A DNA stretch of 64,000 nt from Belnapia rosea (GCF_900101615.1 NZ_FMZX01000004.1:45074-109073), one strand, 5' to 3'. Shown: positions 17,751 to 26,560, counted from the stretch's first letter. Notes: generated from the letters alone by a model not told the origin. Program-made: numbers and translations.

Positions 17751-18251
17751 ATGGAGCAGAAAGCGCCCACCGCGGCGGCCCCCAAGAAGCCGCGCGCGAG
17801 CGGCACGAACACACACATCGCGGGCGAAATGTTCGTCGCGGCCGAACTTGCGAAACGTGGCTACTCGGTCTCCCTGACCATGGGCAACGCGAAGGCCGTC
17901 GACCTTTTCGCCGAGAAGGACGGCCGGGCGATCTGCATCCAGGTGAAGGCCATCGCCCACAAGAGGAACGTCGGATGGCCGCTCAATCCTGATCTCTCGC
18001 GAATTCTGGACGGTGTGATCTACGTCTGCGTGATTCTCAACGGCCTCGACGAGCCGCCGACCTACTACGTCCTTCCGCCCGCAGAGGTGAGGAAGCGTGG
18101 GAAGCGCTACAACACGAGGGCCATCCTCGACATCGGGAAGGTGCGCGGCACCGAGTTCCTCGGCGCGTGGCACCTCATCGACGCGGCGCTCACGAAGCCC
18201 GAGGACGCGATCGGCAAGCCGCTCAGGAAGCGGCCGGTGACCATCAAGTAA
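17751..18251 (+). CDS. PD-(D/E)XK nuclease-like protein
   Basis: A 166-residue protein. After a basic N-terminus it reads GEMFVAAELAKRGYSVSL, AVDLFAEKDG and ICIQVKA: an early Glu (26 or 32), D51 and Q64-x-K66, the core of a restriction-endonuclease-like fold with Gln in place of the usual Glu. The ATG at 17751 was preferred to an upstream TTG at 17706. The plus-strand orientation inside a minus-strand phage block suggests cargo. It may be a nuclease, or an inactive relative; it is not an obvious partner for the adjacent methyltransferases but this deserves thought. Confidence 0.6.
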   Translation: MEQKAPTAAAPKKPRASGTNTHIAGEMFVAAELAKRGYSVSLTMGNAKAVDLFAEKDGRAICIQVKAIAHKRNVGWPLNPDLSRILDGVIYVCVILNGLDEPPTYYVLPPAEVRKRGKRYNTRAILDIGKVRGTEFLGAWHLIDAALTKPEDAIGKPLRKRPVTIK

Positions 18252-18327
18252 CGCCCCTTCCTTGGCACCTGCTGGGGCAACAAGCGGTCTGCTCAGCGTC
18301 AGCTCATCAGCCGAGACGAAGGGGCGT
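18251..18327. repeat. Inverted repeat between convergent genes
   Basis: ACGCCCCTTC (18251-18260) and GAAGGGGCGT (18318-18327) are exact inverted copies 57 bases apart, between two convergent genes. It could be part of a bidirectional terminator, but the loop is long and there is no T-tract. Confidence 0.35.
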
Positions 18328-18358
18328 GTCAGGGCCCGCGAGAGTGCAGCCCGGCCGC

Positions 18359-18700
18359 TCAGCTACGGACAGCAGCACGCGCACGTTCCGCGGCGTCCCG
18401 CGTGGCGACCAGCGCAGCCAATGTGGCCTGTGCCTGCTTCACCGCGGCTGGCTCGCTGCTGTCGATGTCGGAAACCTGCTCCTCGGCATCGCCTACGCCG
18501 ATGGCGATCTGCTCGCGCAGTTCGTCGAGCCAGCCCTTCGCTTCGGACGGGTCGGCCTCCGGCGCGCGCAGCCATTCGGCGACGATCACCTCGACCTCGC
18601 GCGCCATGCGGGGCGGCTGCACGCCCTTCGCCGCGAGCGCCATTAGGCGGGCGATGGCCGCATCAACGGCACGCACCCGTGCAGGCCTGCGAGCGGCCAT
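18359..18700 (-). CDS. Hypothetical helical protein
   Basis: A 113-residue protein, basic at the start (MAARRPARVRAVDAAIARL) and strongly helical after, with acidic and alanine-rich stretches. No family was recognised. The start is supported by AAAGGAG 8 bases before the ATG at 18700. It is on the phage strand, downstream of the DUF6456-like gene. Confidence 0.6.
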   Translation of the reverse strand: MAARRPARVRAVDAAIARLMALAAKGVQPPRMAREVEVIVAEWLRAPEADPSEAKGWLDELREQIAIGVGDAEEQVSDIDSSEPAAVKQAQATLAALVATRDAAERARAAVRS

Positions 18701-18776
18701 GGCGTCAGCTCCTTTTGGTTCCCGCGCCTGGTAGCGTGTTCTTTTCTTGTTCTCCAAGGGGGAGCTATCGTCGGCC

Positions 18777-18989
18777 ATGTCCGACGGCGCCCCGCCATGT
18801 CCCCAGCCGCCATGGCTGAGCGATGCCGCGCTGACTGCTGTACGGGCCGCCCGATGTCGGCCAGGGGCCTTCCCCCGGCCGGGCGACGCCGGCGGCCGGG
18901 CGGTGCGCGAAGCTGTCCTGGCGCACCACCCTGCGCTGCCGTTCACCCTGATCGCCGAGGCCGTGGCGTACATCCTCGGCTCCGAGTGA
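18777..18989 (+). CDS. Small hypothetical protein
   Basis: A 70-residue plus-strand ORF (MSDGAPPCPQPPWLSDAAL to LIAEAVAYILGSE) with GGGGGAG 13 bases upstream of the ATG at 18777. A minus-strand ORF covers the same bases; the plus reading was preferred for its less arginine-rich composition. No family recognised, and it could be non-coding. Confidence 0.35.
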   Translation: MSDGAPPCPQPPWLSDAALTAVRAARCRPGAFPRPGDAGGRAVREAVLAHHPALPFTLIAEAVAYILGSE

Positions 18990-19001
18990 CGCCGCCACGC
19001 G

Positions 19002-19550
19002 TCACGCCGCCCGCTGCCGGGGCACGAGCCCGAAGTGCATGGCCAGCGTGCCCAGGGCGCCGACGAGGATGCCCTGTGCCACCGGACCATGCACCGTGCG
19101 ACCAGCCCAGCCCTGCCGCATGGCCCATTCGCGCACCGAGAACTCGAGCCCCACGACGAACCAGGCGCAGGAGCCCGCCGGGCTCTCATGCCCGCCCAAT
19201 GCGTCGATGGCATTGGCAACGCGCCGCCGGGCCTCGAGCTGGCGGTTCGAGATGCCGTCCGCCGTGGCACCAGGCAGTCGGATCAGCTGTGAGGTGGACA
19301 TGCTGTCGATTGCGGCGCTGCGGAACAGCGTCCTGAAGATGCATCCCGCCTCATGCATCTGCGGCGTCACGGTGCCGTTGGCGAGCATCAGCCCGAGCGT
19401 GTCCACGGCGCGGCGATGCTGGACCGGGCTGCCGGTCTCGGGGTCGGCGTCCCGGATCGGCTCCGAGAAGCCGCCGTGCTGCAGCCGCCACTTCGACGGG
19501 CCGAGCGCCTCGTCCCGCTTCGGGGTCTTCGCCTTCCGCTTACCGGCCAT
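19002..19550 (-). CDS. DUF6456-like phage protein
   Basis: A 182-residue protein beginning MAGKRKAKTPKRDEA and containing RAVDTLGLMLANGTVT, AGCIFRTLFRSAAIDSM and the C-terminal FSVREWAMRQGWAGR. The latter parts resemble DUF6456 proteins of alphaproteobacterial phages, which look like a helical DNA-associated domain. Function unknown. It overlaps the previous gene by 11 bases. Confidence 0.65.
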   Translation of the reverse strand: MAGKRKAKTPKRDEALGPSKWRLQHGGFSEPIRDADPETGSPVQHRRAVDTLGLMLANGTVTPQMHEAGCIFRTLFRSAAIDSMSTSQLIRLPGATADGISNRQLEARRRVANAIDALGGHESPAGSCAWFVVGLEFSVREWAMRQGWAGRTVHGPVAQGILVGALGTLAMHFGLVPRQRAA

Positions 19551-19770
19551 GGGGGTTCTCCTGCCGCCGCGGGCCCCAGCGCCGCACGGCCTCGTTCTGG
19601 ACCGCCTGGCGCAGCCAGGGGTCGGTGATGTCCTCGAGGTGCAGCGAGACGACGCCCTGCTGCTGCCAGACGCGGCGGCGCAGCATCTCCATCTCGGGCG
19701 TGGTGGTCGGGCTGCGGGTGCCGCGGTCGAGCGAGGACCTCGGCGAGCGTGGTGCGCCGGGCAGCGTCAT
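19540..19770 (-). CDS. Small hypothetical protein
   Basis: A 76-residue protein; its ATG overlaps the upstream stop (ATGA). The centre, MLRRRVWQQQGVVSLHLEDI then DPWLRQAVQNEAVRRWG, reads like a real protein. No family recognised. It belongs to the run of overlapping genes between the primase and the DUF6456-like gene. Confidence 0.5.
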   Translation of the reverse strand: MTLPGAPRSPRSSLDRGTRSPTTTPEMEMLRRRVWQQQGVVSLHLEDITDPWLRQAVQNEAVRRWGPRRQENPHGR

Positions 19771-19994
19771 GCGCGGGCCGTTGCCTGGCGCGCGAGCGCG
19801 CGGGCGTCCCCTGGGGAGGGGAGAAAATTCAATAATAATGATAATTCAATGGGTCTCTCTCCGAGCCCGAGGGCGCGCGCGGGTGTCCAGTCGCGTGTGC
19901 GCGGGAAAAATTGAATTATTGAAGATCCGCCGCGAGCCGGCCTCCCGCCTGGGGTTTCGGCCAGGAGATTGTTCATGCCGACGAGATTCTTCAT
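19767..19994 (-). CDS. Small hypothetical protein over an AT-rich repeat
   Basis: A 75-residue ORF joined to the primase by an ATGA overlap (19991-19994) and to the next ORF by another. It contains IIQFFPRT and IELSLLLNFLP, both encoded by the AT-rich inverted repeats at 19828-19923. The flanking couplings support translation, but the composition is odd. The stretch may equally be a regulatory structure with a chance ORF. Confidence 0.4.
   Translation of the reverse strand: MKNLVGMNNLLAETPGGRPARGGSSIIQFFPRTRDWTPARALGLGERPIELSLLLNFLPSPGDARALARQATARA
19828..19923. repeat. AT-rich inverted repeats in a GC-rich region
   Basis: ATAATTCAAT (19841-19850) matches ATTGAATTAT inverted (19910-19919), and TTCAATAAT (19828-19836) matches ATTATTGAA (19915-19923). 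The two pairings share the right arm, so they exclude each other. The stretch is far richer in A/T than its surroundings. It could be an unwinding element, a transcription factor site or an RNA switch. Confidence 0.5.
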
Positions 19995-22312
19995 CGCGGG
20001 ATCTCCGTGAAGAGCGGCGGTCGGCTCGGCGCGACCGCGGTGTAGAAGGTGCTCGGCTTCGTCGCGCCGGACTCCTGCTCGGCGACGACCAGTCCCGCCT
20101 CGACGAGCGAGGCGAGGATCTCCTCCCGCTCGCGGCGCGACAGGAATTGCGAGCGCCGCGTGACGTCGCTGCGCGACTGGCGCCCGCCCTCGCGGATGAT
20201 CTCCAGCAGCCGCTTGTGCTTGGCCTCCGTGTCGTTGTCGGAGACCCGGCGCTCGGCCTCGCGGAGCATCGTGGCGACGCAGTGCTCGACCAGGCGGGAC
20301 GCCCAGGCGACGTCTCCCGCCTCCGTCACCGGCCGCGTCGGCTCGCGACTGACGGCGGCGATCATGGCCAGCTTCGCGGTGTTTTCGGCATAGCGGCCGA
20401 ACAGGGCGGTCGCGTAGGTCCCGCGGTGCGAGCGCAGCAGGTCGGTAGCTTCTCGCCGGACGACCGCCATGGCCGCCTGGGCGTCCGCGCTGAGCGGCAC
20501 GGTGTAGGCGTGGATGGGCGCTGATGCCTCCATCGCGTCGGCGATATTGCCGCCGTGGCTGTGCCCGGGCACGCCGCGGGCGATCGCCTTGATGGCGGTG
20601 ACGAGATCGGCCGGCGGGTCCATCGACGCCGGCGTTTCATTGCGCTCCGGGTAGTCCTCGTCGGTCAGGAAGACCAGGAAGCGGGCGATAGAGCCGTCTG
20701 CTAGCGCGCCCCCCTCCAGCGCCGACCAGAATGGCCCCGGGACGGTGACGCCCCAGATGCAGGCGCAGGGCTGCTCGATGGTGACGCGCGGCCGCGCCTT
20801 CTGGTCGGCGTACTCGGCGCCGATGTAGGGCTCGGCTGCCGAGGTATAGAGCTTCGTCAGTTCGGACCAGATCGCCGCCTTATGCGCCGGCGCGCGCTGG
20901 TTCAGGACCAGCTTCAGGAACTGGCCGAATTCGTCCACCTGGAACAGGCGGGCGGGATGCCGCTGCAGCGACGTGAGCAGCCCCGCCGACGAGGCGAGAT
21001 CCTCGCCGCCAAGGTATCGGTCCAGGCCCGCGGCGTAGATCGCGCGCTTCGCGCATCGCCGGGCGTGGTCCTTCCCGCCACCGCTGTCGGCGATCCCGAT
21101 GGCGTAGACGTTGCTCCGCAGGTCGGTCGGCGTGCGATACCGGCGGCCGGCGATCGCGCCCACCAGGCAAATGGCGGCACCGAGGGATAGGAACGGCTGC
21201 GGGCTCACCGCGCTGGCGGTGGCGTAGTCCACGAACATGCGCAGCGCGCCATCCACCTGCAGCAGCTCGGGCGGGACGCGATAGGGCTTCGGTGGCGGCG
21301 CGATCGGCAGCGGAGCGACCGCGACCTTCGCCAGGAGGCCCGCCGCGGGATGCGGCTGTGCCGCCTGCTCGGCTGCCGTGCCGTTCAGCGTCAGCGCCGG
21401 ATCCGGCACCCAGCCGCGCTGCTCGGCCAGCCAGTAGATCTTCCCCGCGCCGACGCTGTGCGGCCGCAGCGAGGCCCAGCGCCGCTCGGGGGTGTCCGAT
21501 CGGCCTGACTGGCCCGACTTCCCGGACCGCCGCGACCAGTCGAGCCAGAGGTCGCGCCCCTCCTCGCCGATCGCGGCCTTGATGGCGGCGCCGACGGTGA
21601 TCCATTCGTTGCCCGGCAGGTCCTCATTCGGCAGCCAAGCCAGCGCCGCGGCGATGGCGTCCCGCGTGCCCTTCGGGTCGCTGGGACCGCGCCAGGTACT
21701 GGTCGGTACGTCCGCCAGGATCGAGTTGACCCGGACCTCGTCCGGCACGAGCGCCCAGGCAGCGTCCAGGAAAGCTGCGCAACTGGCCTCATCCACCACC
21801 GGCAGCCGGGACAGCGGCAGCTCCACCAGGCTGTCCTCCGGCCATTCATAGGGGCGACCGGTGTCCGGGTGCACGGCGTAGGCGACGAATTGCTGGCCGT
21901 GGGCCAGCAGCTCGAGGGGATGGCGCTTCCGGCCTGCGAAGGGGGTGGCGGCGCGATAGACCAGCAGCCGCTTGGGGGCACGGCCGATGCGCAGGCAGAG
22001 GGTGTCGCCCAGCATGGAGGTGGCGAGCTCGGCGATCTGGATGGCCAACGCGCCGTCCAGGATGTCGATGTCGATGCCCACCACGGCGCCGGTGGCGATG
22101 CCTACGCCGCAGCCTGGCCAGCGGCGCCAGATGTCCACCTCGAAGGGCTTCGTCGGCCGGTCGCAATGCCGGGTCCAGTCGGGATAGGGCGACCATTCCC
22201 CCCCGGTGAACCGCCCCGGCACCTTCGTGCCCGGCATGATGGGGATGACCGAATAGCCGTTGTCGACCAGGCGCTCACCGTAGTCGGCCATGAAGGAGGG
22301 AGCGTCTGTCAT
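19991..22312 (-). CDS. Phage primase: prim-pol plus DUF3987
   Basis: A 773-residue replication protein. Residues about 10-190 form a bifunctional primase-polymerase (AEP) domain, with the metal-binding VVGIDIDILDG and a CLRIGRAPKRLLVY pattern. A PriCT-like segment follows (LPGNEWITVGAAIKAAIG, WLDWSRRSGKSG). The C-terminal half is DUF3987, helicase-like, with IADSGGGKDHARR serving as the P-loop and LFQVDEFGQFL as the acidic motif. It probably initiates phage DNA replication. An ATGA overlap with the upstream HTH gene fixes the start. Confidence 0.85.
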   Translation of the reverse strand: MTDAPSFMADYGERLVDNGYSVIPIMPGTKVPGRFTGGEWSPYPDWTRHCDRPTKPFEVDIWRRWPGCGVGIATGAVVGIDIDILDGALAIQIAELATSMLGDTLCLRIGRAPKRLLVYRAATPFAGRKRHPLELLAHGQQFVAYAVHPDTGRPYEWPEDSLVELPLSRLPVVDEASCAAFLDAAWALVPDEVRVNSILADVPTSTWRGPSDPKGTRDAIAAALAWLPNEDLPGNEWITVGAAIKAAIGEEGRDLWLDWSRRSGKSGQSGRSDTPERRWASLRPHSVGAGKIYWLAEQRGWVPDPALTLNGTAAEQAAQPHPAAGLLAKVAVAPLPIAPPPKPYRVPPELLQVDGALRMFVDYATASAVSPQPFLSLGAAICLVGAIAGRRYRTPTDLRSNVYAIGIADSGGGKDHARRCAKRAIYAAGLDRYLGGEDLASSAGLLTSLQRHPARLFQVDEFGQFLKLVLNQRAPAHKAAIWSELTKLYTSAAEPYIGAEYADQKARPRVTIEQPCACIWGVTVPGPFWSALEGGALADGSIARFLVFLTDEDYPERNETPASMDPPADLVTAIKAIARGVPGHSHGGNIADAMEASAPIHAYTVPLSADAQAAMAVVRREATDLLRSHRGTYATALFGRYAENTAKLAMIAAVSREPTRPVTEAGDVAWASRLVEHCVATMLREAERRVSDNDTEAKHKRLLEIIREGGRQSRSDVTRRSQFLSRREREEILASLVEAGLVVAEQESGATKPSTFYTAVAPSRPPLFTEIPR

Positions 22313-22932
22313 TCGCTGCCACGCTCCTGCGCGGCAATGGCCGCGTCGCAGGCGCGCTCCAGACGAAGAATTTCGGGATAGAGGGCGGCAATCTGCTCGG
22401 CAGCGCGCTGGAGCGCGCGACGTGCAGATTCAAGCTCCGTATGGATGTTGCGGACCGGGCCGATGATGTCCGTGTCGAGCTTGGCGAAGTACTGCGCAGG
22501 CTTGGCCCACGGCCCCCGCGAGCCGTGTGGCGCACGCTGCGTGGGGGCGGCCCGCGTTTTGAGGCCCGCGCGCACCTTCTCCACATCCCAGCGGCCATTC
22601 GGTTCCCGCGCGATGCGGCCGGATCGCTCTGCCTTCTGCAGGGAGGTGTGGGAGCAGCCAAGGCGGCGGGCAAGCTCGCGGGTCGAGGCGATACCGCTTA
22701 CACCGACTGGGCGGGGAGCATCATCTGCGGCGCCGTCCTGATCTGGCGCTACATCAGCTTTGGCGTGACGCTTGCGAGGTGACTTTCCCGATAGACCTCG
22801 CTGGACGCTCTCCACGTCCCAGCTTCCGTCCTCTTCCCGCGCGATGCGTCCAGCACGTTCGGCGTTCTGAATGGCGGTGTGCGAGAGGCCGAGCCGGCGC
22901 GCGACCTCGCGGGCAGAGGTGACGCCGCTCAC
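22309..22932 (-). CDS. DNA-binding protein with two Nu1-like HTH units
   Basis: A 207-residue protein with two copies of the same winged HTH: residues 4-47 (SAREVARRLGLSHTAIQNAE, GRIAREEDGSWD) and about 81-125 (STRELARRLGCSHTSLQKAE, GRIAREPNGRWD). A helical C-terminal part follows (ELESARRALQRAAEQIAAL). Each HTH is close to that of the terminase small subunit at 12315. It is coupled to the primase, so it may bind the replication origin or regulate the early operon; this is inference. Confidence 0.75.
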   Translation of the reverse strand: MSGVTSAREVARRLGLSHTAIQNAERAGRIAREEDGSWDVESVQRGLSGKSPRKRHAKADVAPDQDGAADDAPRPVGVSGIASTRELARRLGCSHTSLQKAERSGRIAREPNGRWDVEKVRAGLKTRAAPTQRAPHGSRGPWAKPAQYFAKLDTDIIGPVRNIHTELESARRALQRAAEQIAALYPEILRLERACDAAIAAQERGSE

Positions 22933-23282
22933 GGCCGGCCACCAGCAGCGAGCGGTGGCGCCGGGTGCCGTCCCTGATCCAGCAAGCGAGCGAGTTCATC
23001 CTGGTAGGCGGTGATGATCACCTCCAGCAGTGTCAGCCATTCGGCCTCGGTCAGCACCGCGAGATCGGTCTTGCCGATGCTTTCCAGGTATTCGCCCGCC
23101 ATGGGGCTGGCAGCCGCTATGGCGGCGATCTCGTGCTCGTCGGGATCAACCACGCCCCACCTCCGGCAGAGCGCGCTCATGCAGCGCATGGAACAGGCTG
23201 GCAGTGGCAGGCTGGTCCGCACGCGCGGATCGAACCAGCCGAAGCCGCGGGCGGTGCGGAGGCGGCAGGCGGCGCATCTCAC
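22929..23282 (-). CDS. DUF6511-like phage protein
   Basis: A 117-residue protein with an N-terminal CAAC pair (MRCAACRLRTARGFGWFDP), a further Cys pair (ACSMRCM) and the C-terminal VLTEAEWLTLLEVIITAYQDEL. The Cys pattern looks like a zinc-binding unit; DUF6511 proteins are found next to phage helicases. The GTG at 23282 overlaps the helicase stop (GTGA). Confidence 0.6.
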   Translation of the reverse strand: MRCAACRLRTARGFGWFDPRVRTSLPLPACSMRCMSALCRRWGVVDPDEHEIAAIAAASPMAGEYLESIGKTDLAVLTEAEWLTLLEVIITAYQDELARLLDQGRHPAPPLAAGGRP

Positions 23283-24862
23283 ACGAACCTCGCGGCGGTG
23301 ATCTCGGTGTACTGGCTCGCCGGCCGCACCTGGATCGCGATGGGACGACGCAGCTGGTCCAGCTGTTCGAGCGCGGCATCCACTGTCGCGGGTGGCGGCA
23401 GATTGCCGGCACGCCGCCGCCACCAACCCACGGCCTTGTCCCGCGGGAAGCCGGTATGCTCGAAGCAGACCCATTCGCTGTGGCGCGCGAGGCCACATTC
23501 GTATGTCACCCGCAGCGAAGCGGGCTTCCCAGGCTTGTCGTGGCGCGCATAGGTGATGCCGGTCACGTCGCACCAGACCGGCTGGATCTGCGTCGACAGC
23601 AGTGCGTTCGACGCCGCCTGCGGCGCCACCTTCACGACCGGCGGTGGGAACTCATGGTCGCAATCGATGCAGTGCCGCGCGCTGGCGTGGTTGATGGTCT
23701 GGCATTCCGGGCAGACCTTGATCGGTGCCTCGCCATCGCCGGCTGGTTCCTTCTTTCGGCCGTCCACGGTGTCGATCGGGCCGTGCCGCGCCGTGTTGCC
23801 GGCGAAGTCCAGCACCAGGCAGTCATCCTTGCCCTCGGCGAGGCGCGTGCCGCGGCCGACCATCTGGACGTAAAGGCCGACGCTCTTCGTGGGGCGCAGC
23901 AGCGCGATGAGGTCGGTGCCAGGCGCGTCGAAGCCGGTGGTCAGCACATTGGCGTTGGTGACGCAGCGCAGCCGCCCCGCCTTGAAGGCGGCCAGGATGC
24001 CGTCCCGCTCGGGCCCGGGCGTGTCACCGGTGACGGTCTCGGCCGAGATGCCGTGCTCGCGGATGGCGTCGCGCACGTGGCGGGCATGGGCCACGCCGGA
24101 GCAGAAGACCAGCCAGGAGCCGCGGCCTTCGCCGTGCTGGACGATCTCGGCCACCGCGGCGCGCGTGACCTCGTCGCGGTCGACCGCCGCCTCGAGGTCC
24201 TTGGGGATGAACTCCCCGCCGCGGGTGCCGACGCCGCCCACATCCAGCTGGGTCTCGGTCTGCTTCGGGACGACGGGGCAGAGATAGCCCTGCTGGATCA
24301 TCTCCAGCACCGGCACCTGGAAGGCGATGTCAGTGAAGAGCCGGTCCTTGCCCTCGTGCAGCATGCCGCTGTCGAGCCGGTAGGGGGTGGCCGTGAAGCC
24401 GACGACCTTCAGCAGGCCGGCGTTGATCTCGTTCAGCTGCGCCAGGAAGGAGCGGTACATGCCGCTGTCGCCGCGGCCGAGCAGGTGCGCCTCGTCGATC
24501 AGCACCAGGTCGCAGCGCTGCACCTGCCGCGCGTGGCGGTGGATGGACTGGATGCCGGCGAACAGGATCTGCGCGTGGATGTCGCGGCGCGACAGCCCGG
24601 CCGAGTAGATGCCAGCCGGCGCCTCAGGCCAGGCGCGGAGCAGCGCCATGAAGTTCTGCTGGATGAGCTCCTTCACGTGGGTGAGGATCAGGACGCGGGT
24701 GTCGCCGAAGGCGGCGATCGCCTCGCGCGTGAAGCCTGCGATGCAGAGGCTCTTGCCCGTGCCGGTCGGCATCACGACCAGCGGGTTGCCGCTGCTGGCC
24801 GAGAAGTAGTCGTAGAGTGCCTCGATGGCGGCGCGCTGATAGGGGCGAAGCGACAGGGTCAT
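23279..24862 (-). CDS. DEAH-box helicase (SF2, restriction-type)
   Basis: A 527-residue SF2 helicase: PTGTGKS at 32-38 (motif I), LIDEAH at 121-126 (motif II), FTATPYRLD (motif III) and QMVGRGTRL (motif VI). A zinc-ribbon-like CPECQTINHASARHCIDC follows near 400. Phage helicases of this type unwind DNA during replication or recombination. The ATG at 24862 overlaps the nuclease stop (ATGA); reading frames upstream are shadow. Confidence 0.85.
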   Translation of the reverse strand: MTLSLRPYQRAAIEALYDYFSASSGNPLVVMPTGTGKSLCIAGFTREAIAAFGDTRVLILTHVKELIQQNFMALLRAWPEAPAGIYSAGLSRRDIHAQILFAGIQSIHRHARQVQRCDLVLIDEAHLLGRGDSGMYRSFLAQLNEINAGLLKVVGFTATPYRLDSGMLHEGKDRLFTDIAFQVPVLEMIQQGYLCPVVPKQTETQLDVGGVGTRGGEFIPKDLEAAVDRDEVTRAAVAEIVQHGEGRGSWLVFCSGVAHARHVRDAIREHGISAETVTGDTPGPERDGILAAFKAGRLRCVTNANVLTTGFDAPGTDLIALLRPTKSVGLYVQMVGRGTRLAEGKDDCLVLDFAGNTARHGPIDTVDGRKKEPAGDGEAPIKVCPECQTINHASARHCIDCDHEFPPPVVKVAPQAASNALLSTQIQPVWCDVTGITYARHDKPGKPASLRVTYECGLARHSEWVCFEHTGFPRDKAVGWWRRRAGNLPPPATVDAALEQLDQLRRPIAIQVRPASQYTEITAARFV

Positions 24863-25959
24863 GCCGCGATCCCCATGCCCGCGGCGTCCGCTTTGCTCAG
24901 CCAGCGCCGGCTGCCACCGCAGTCGGCGCAGATCAGCTCGGCGATATGCGGCCCCTTCCCAGGCCCGACACGATAGGTCGTGCTGCCGCAGACCCTGCAC
25001 GGCTGAGGGAACACCACACTTGCCAGGGGCGCAGCCGGCACCCCGTCTCGCCACACGGTGCCGTCCGGCAGTCGGTAGCTGACCCAGTCCTCGCCGGCAT
25101 CGATCTGCTCGGCCGCTACGAAATCCGGCAGGAAGAGATGGGCCGCGCAGCCGGCCTCCTGGGCGCGGCGGTCGAGCGGCGCGGCGTGCCGGGCGCAGTG
25201 CCAGTCGCCGCCCTCCACCGGTGAGGCGTGCAGGCAGGACCGGCAGTGCCGCTCCGGCGCCGCACCGGCATGGCAGACGGCGTGGTGGTCGCAGAACCGG
25301 CACTGCCACCAGGCCGGGTCCTGGCTGATGCGGGCCGGCGGCCGGGCTGCGCCGATGATGCGCTCCGCCTTGGCCAGGATGCGCAGTCCTGCCTCGGCAT
25401 CGTGGCGGATGCGCTCCTGGTAGAGCTCGTCCGTGTCCTTGCAGACCGCCAGGTAGAGGGCCCGCTCGAGGCCGGCGAGCTGCATATACGCTTGCATCTG
25501 CGCCCAGTGCAGGGGCTTGGAGGCGGCGACGCCCTCGACCTTGAGCTTGGCGAAGGACTTCGCGCTGTGCGTCTTGAACTCGCACACGTGCCAGGTGGCC
25601 GGCGCCTCGGGCAGCCCAATCGCCACCGCGTCCATGCTGCCGCCGAAGTGGCCGGAGGCGTCACGCAGGTTCCACTGGCGTCCCGACGCGGGATCCACGT
25701 CGAGGACCGTCACGCCGATCCGGCGCAGGTCGGCCACGAAGCGCGCCTCGGCCAGATTGCCGGTCTCGAACAGCCGCAGCAGCCGGCCGGTGTGCCGGGC
25801 CCGCGTTGCCCAGCGGAAGGAGTACCAGATCGCCCGCTCGCACTCGGCGCCGATCAGCGATGCGCCGAGATGCGCGCGGTACCCGCTGTCGGCCGCGGAC
25901 TCGTAGGCGGCGTAGATGGCGGTGACAGTGGGACATGCGGGCGGAGGAAGGACAGCCAT
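24859..25959 (-). CDS. PD-(D/E)XK nuclease, Cas4/RecB-like
   Basis: A 366-residue protein with GASLIGAECERAIWYSFRWA at the N-terminus, GSMDAVAIGLPEA then HVCEFKTHSAKSF (the D...E-x-K motif), and a downstream LHWAQMQAYMQ. This is the exonuclease core of phage Cas4-like or RecB-like proteins. Several Cys pairs follow (CRFCDHHAVCH, CRSCLH, CRVCGS...CADCGG), most likely metal sites. It probably works with the helicase and Sak4-like ATPase in recombination. The ATG at 25959 was chosen over the earlier, proline-rich frame; AGGA/GAGG lies upstream. Confidence 0.8.
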   Translation of the reverse strand: MAVLPPPACPTVTAIYAAYESAADSGYRAHLGASLIGAECERAIWYSFRWATRARHTGRLLRLFETGNLAEARFVADLRRIGVTVLDVDPASGRQWNLRDASGHFGGSMDAVAIGLPEAPATWHVCEFKTHSAKSFAKLKVEGVAASKPLHWAQMQAYMQLAGLERALYLAVCKDTDELYQERIRHDAEAGLRILAKAERIIGAARPPARISQDPAWWQCRFCDHHAVCHAGAAPERHCRSCLHASPVEGGDWHCARHAAPLDRRAQEAGCAAHLFLPDFVAAEQIDAGEDWVSYRLPDGTVWRDGVPAAPLASVVFPQPCRVCGSTTYRVGPGKGPHIAELICADCGGSRRWLSKADAAGMGIAA

Positions 25960-26017
25960 GACCTCATCCTGGATGGAGGAAGGCAAGCCGGCAGGCGGGA
26001 GGCCTGCCGGCGGGTGA

Positions 26018-26557
26018 TCAGGCATTGCGGCGCCAGGGCGGGGTCGCCGCGGCGCCGGTGCGCGCAGCGGGTGGGGGTGCCGCGGCTGCCGGACGGGGCC
26101 CCGGGGTGACCGGGCGCGAGGCGGTGGCGGTGGCCGCACCGGCGTTGGCGGCCGAGTAGCCGGCAACCTTGTTCCGCGCCTCGCGGTAGACGCCGTACTT
26201 GTCGTTGCCGGCCGGCTCGACCTTCAGCGTCACGATCAGCGGCTTGAAGTGCAGCTGCTCGCTGTCGCTGACATGCACCTGGCCCACCGCGTGGCAGATG
26301 GCCGACAGCGTGCGCTGCGCGATCTCGACCGTCTGCTCGTTGCGGTTCACCAGGTTCAGCTGGTCGAAGATCTTCCGGCGGGCGGCCGGCCCCTCCAGCA
26401 CCTCGAAGACCAGCTTCAGGAGCTGCCCGTCGCCGGCCTTGGTCGGCAGCATCTCGCTCTCGATCAGATGCGCGAGGTACTTGCCGGGCGGCAGCACCTC
26501 GAGCGGGACGGCGGGGGCGACTTCGGTCGCGTCGAAGGTTCCGTTCAGGGAGGCCAT
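26018..26557 (-). CDS. DUF669 ssDNA-binding-like protein
   Basis: A 179-residue protein: MASLNGTFDATEVAP, then LPPGKYLAHLIESEM, LKLVFEVLEGPAARRKIFD and HFKPLIVTLKVEPAGND. These fit the DUF669 family, which accompanies phage recombinases and has an OB-fold character. The C-terminal 45 residues are Ala/Pro-rich and probably disordered, as in ssDNA-binding proteins. It lies just downstream of the Sak4-like ATPase gene (3 bases). Confidence 0.8.
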   Translation of the reverse strand: MASLNGTFDATEVAPAVPLEVLPPGKYLAHLIESEMLPTKAGDGQLLKLVFEVLEGPAARRKIFDQLNLVNRNEQTVEIAQRTLSAICHAVGQVHVSDSEQLHFKPLIVTLKVEPAGNDKYGVYREARNKVAGYSAANAGAATATASRPVTPGPRPAAAAPPPAARTGAAATPPWRRNA

Positions 26558-26560
26558 GGG

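Noticed and set aside
23030..24976. 648-residue plus-strand ORF
   Set aside because: Opposite the helicase gene, which has all SF2 motifs.
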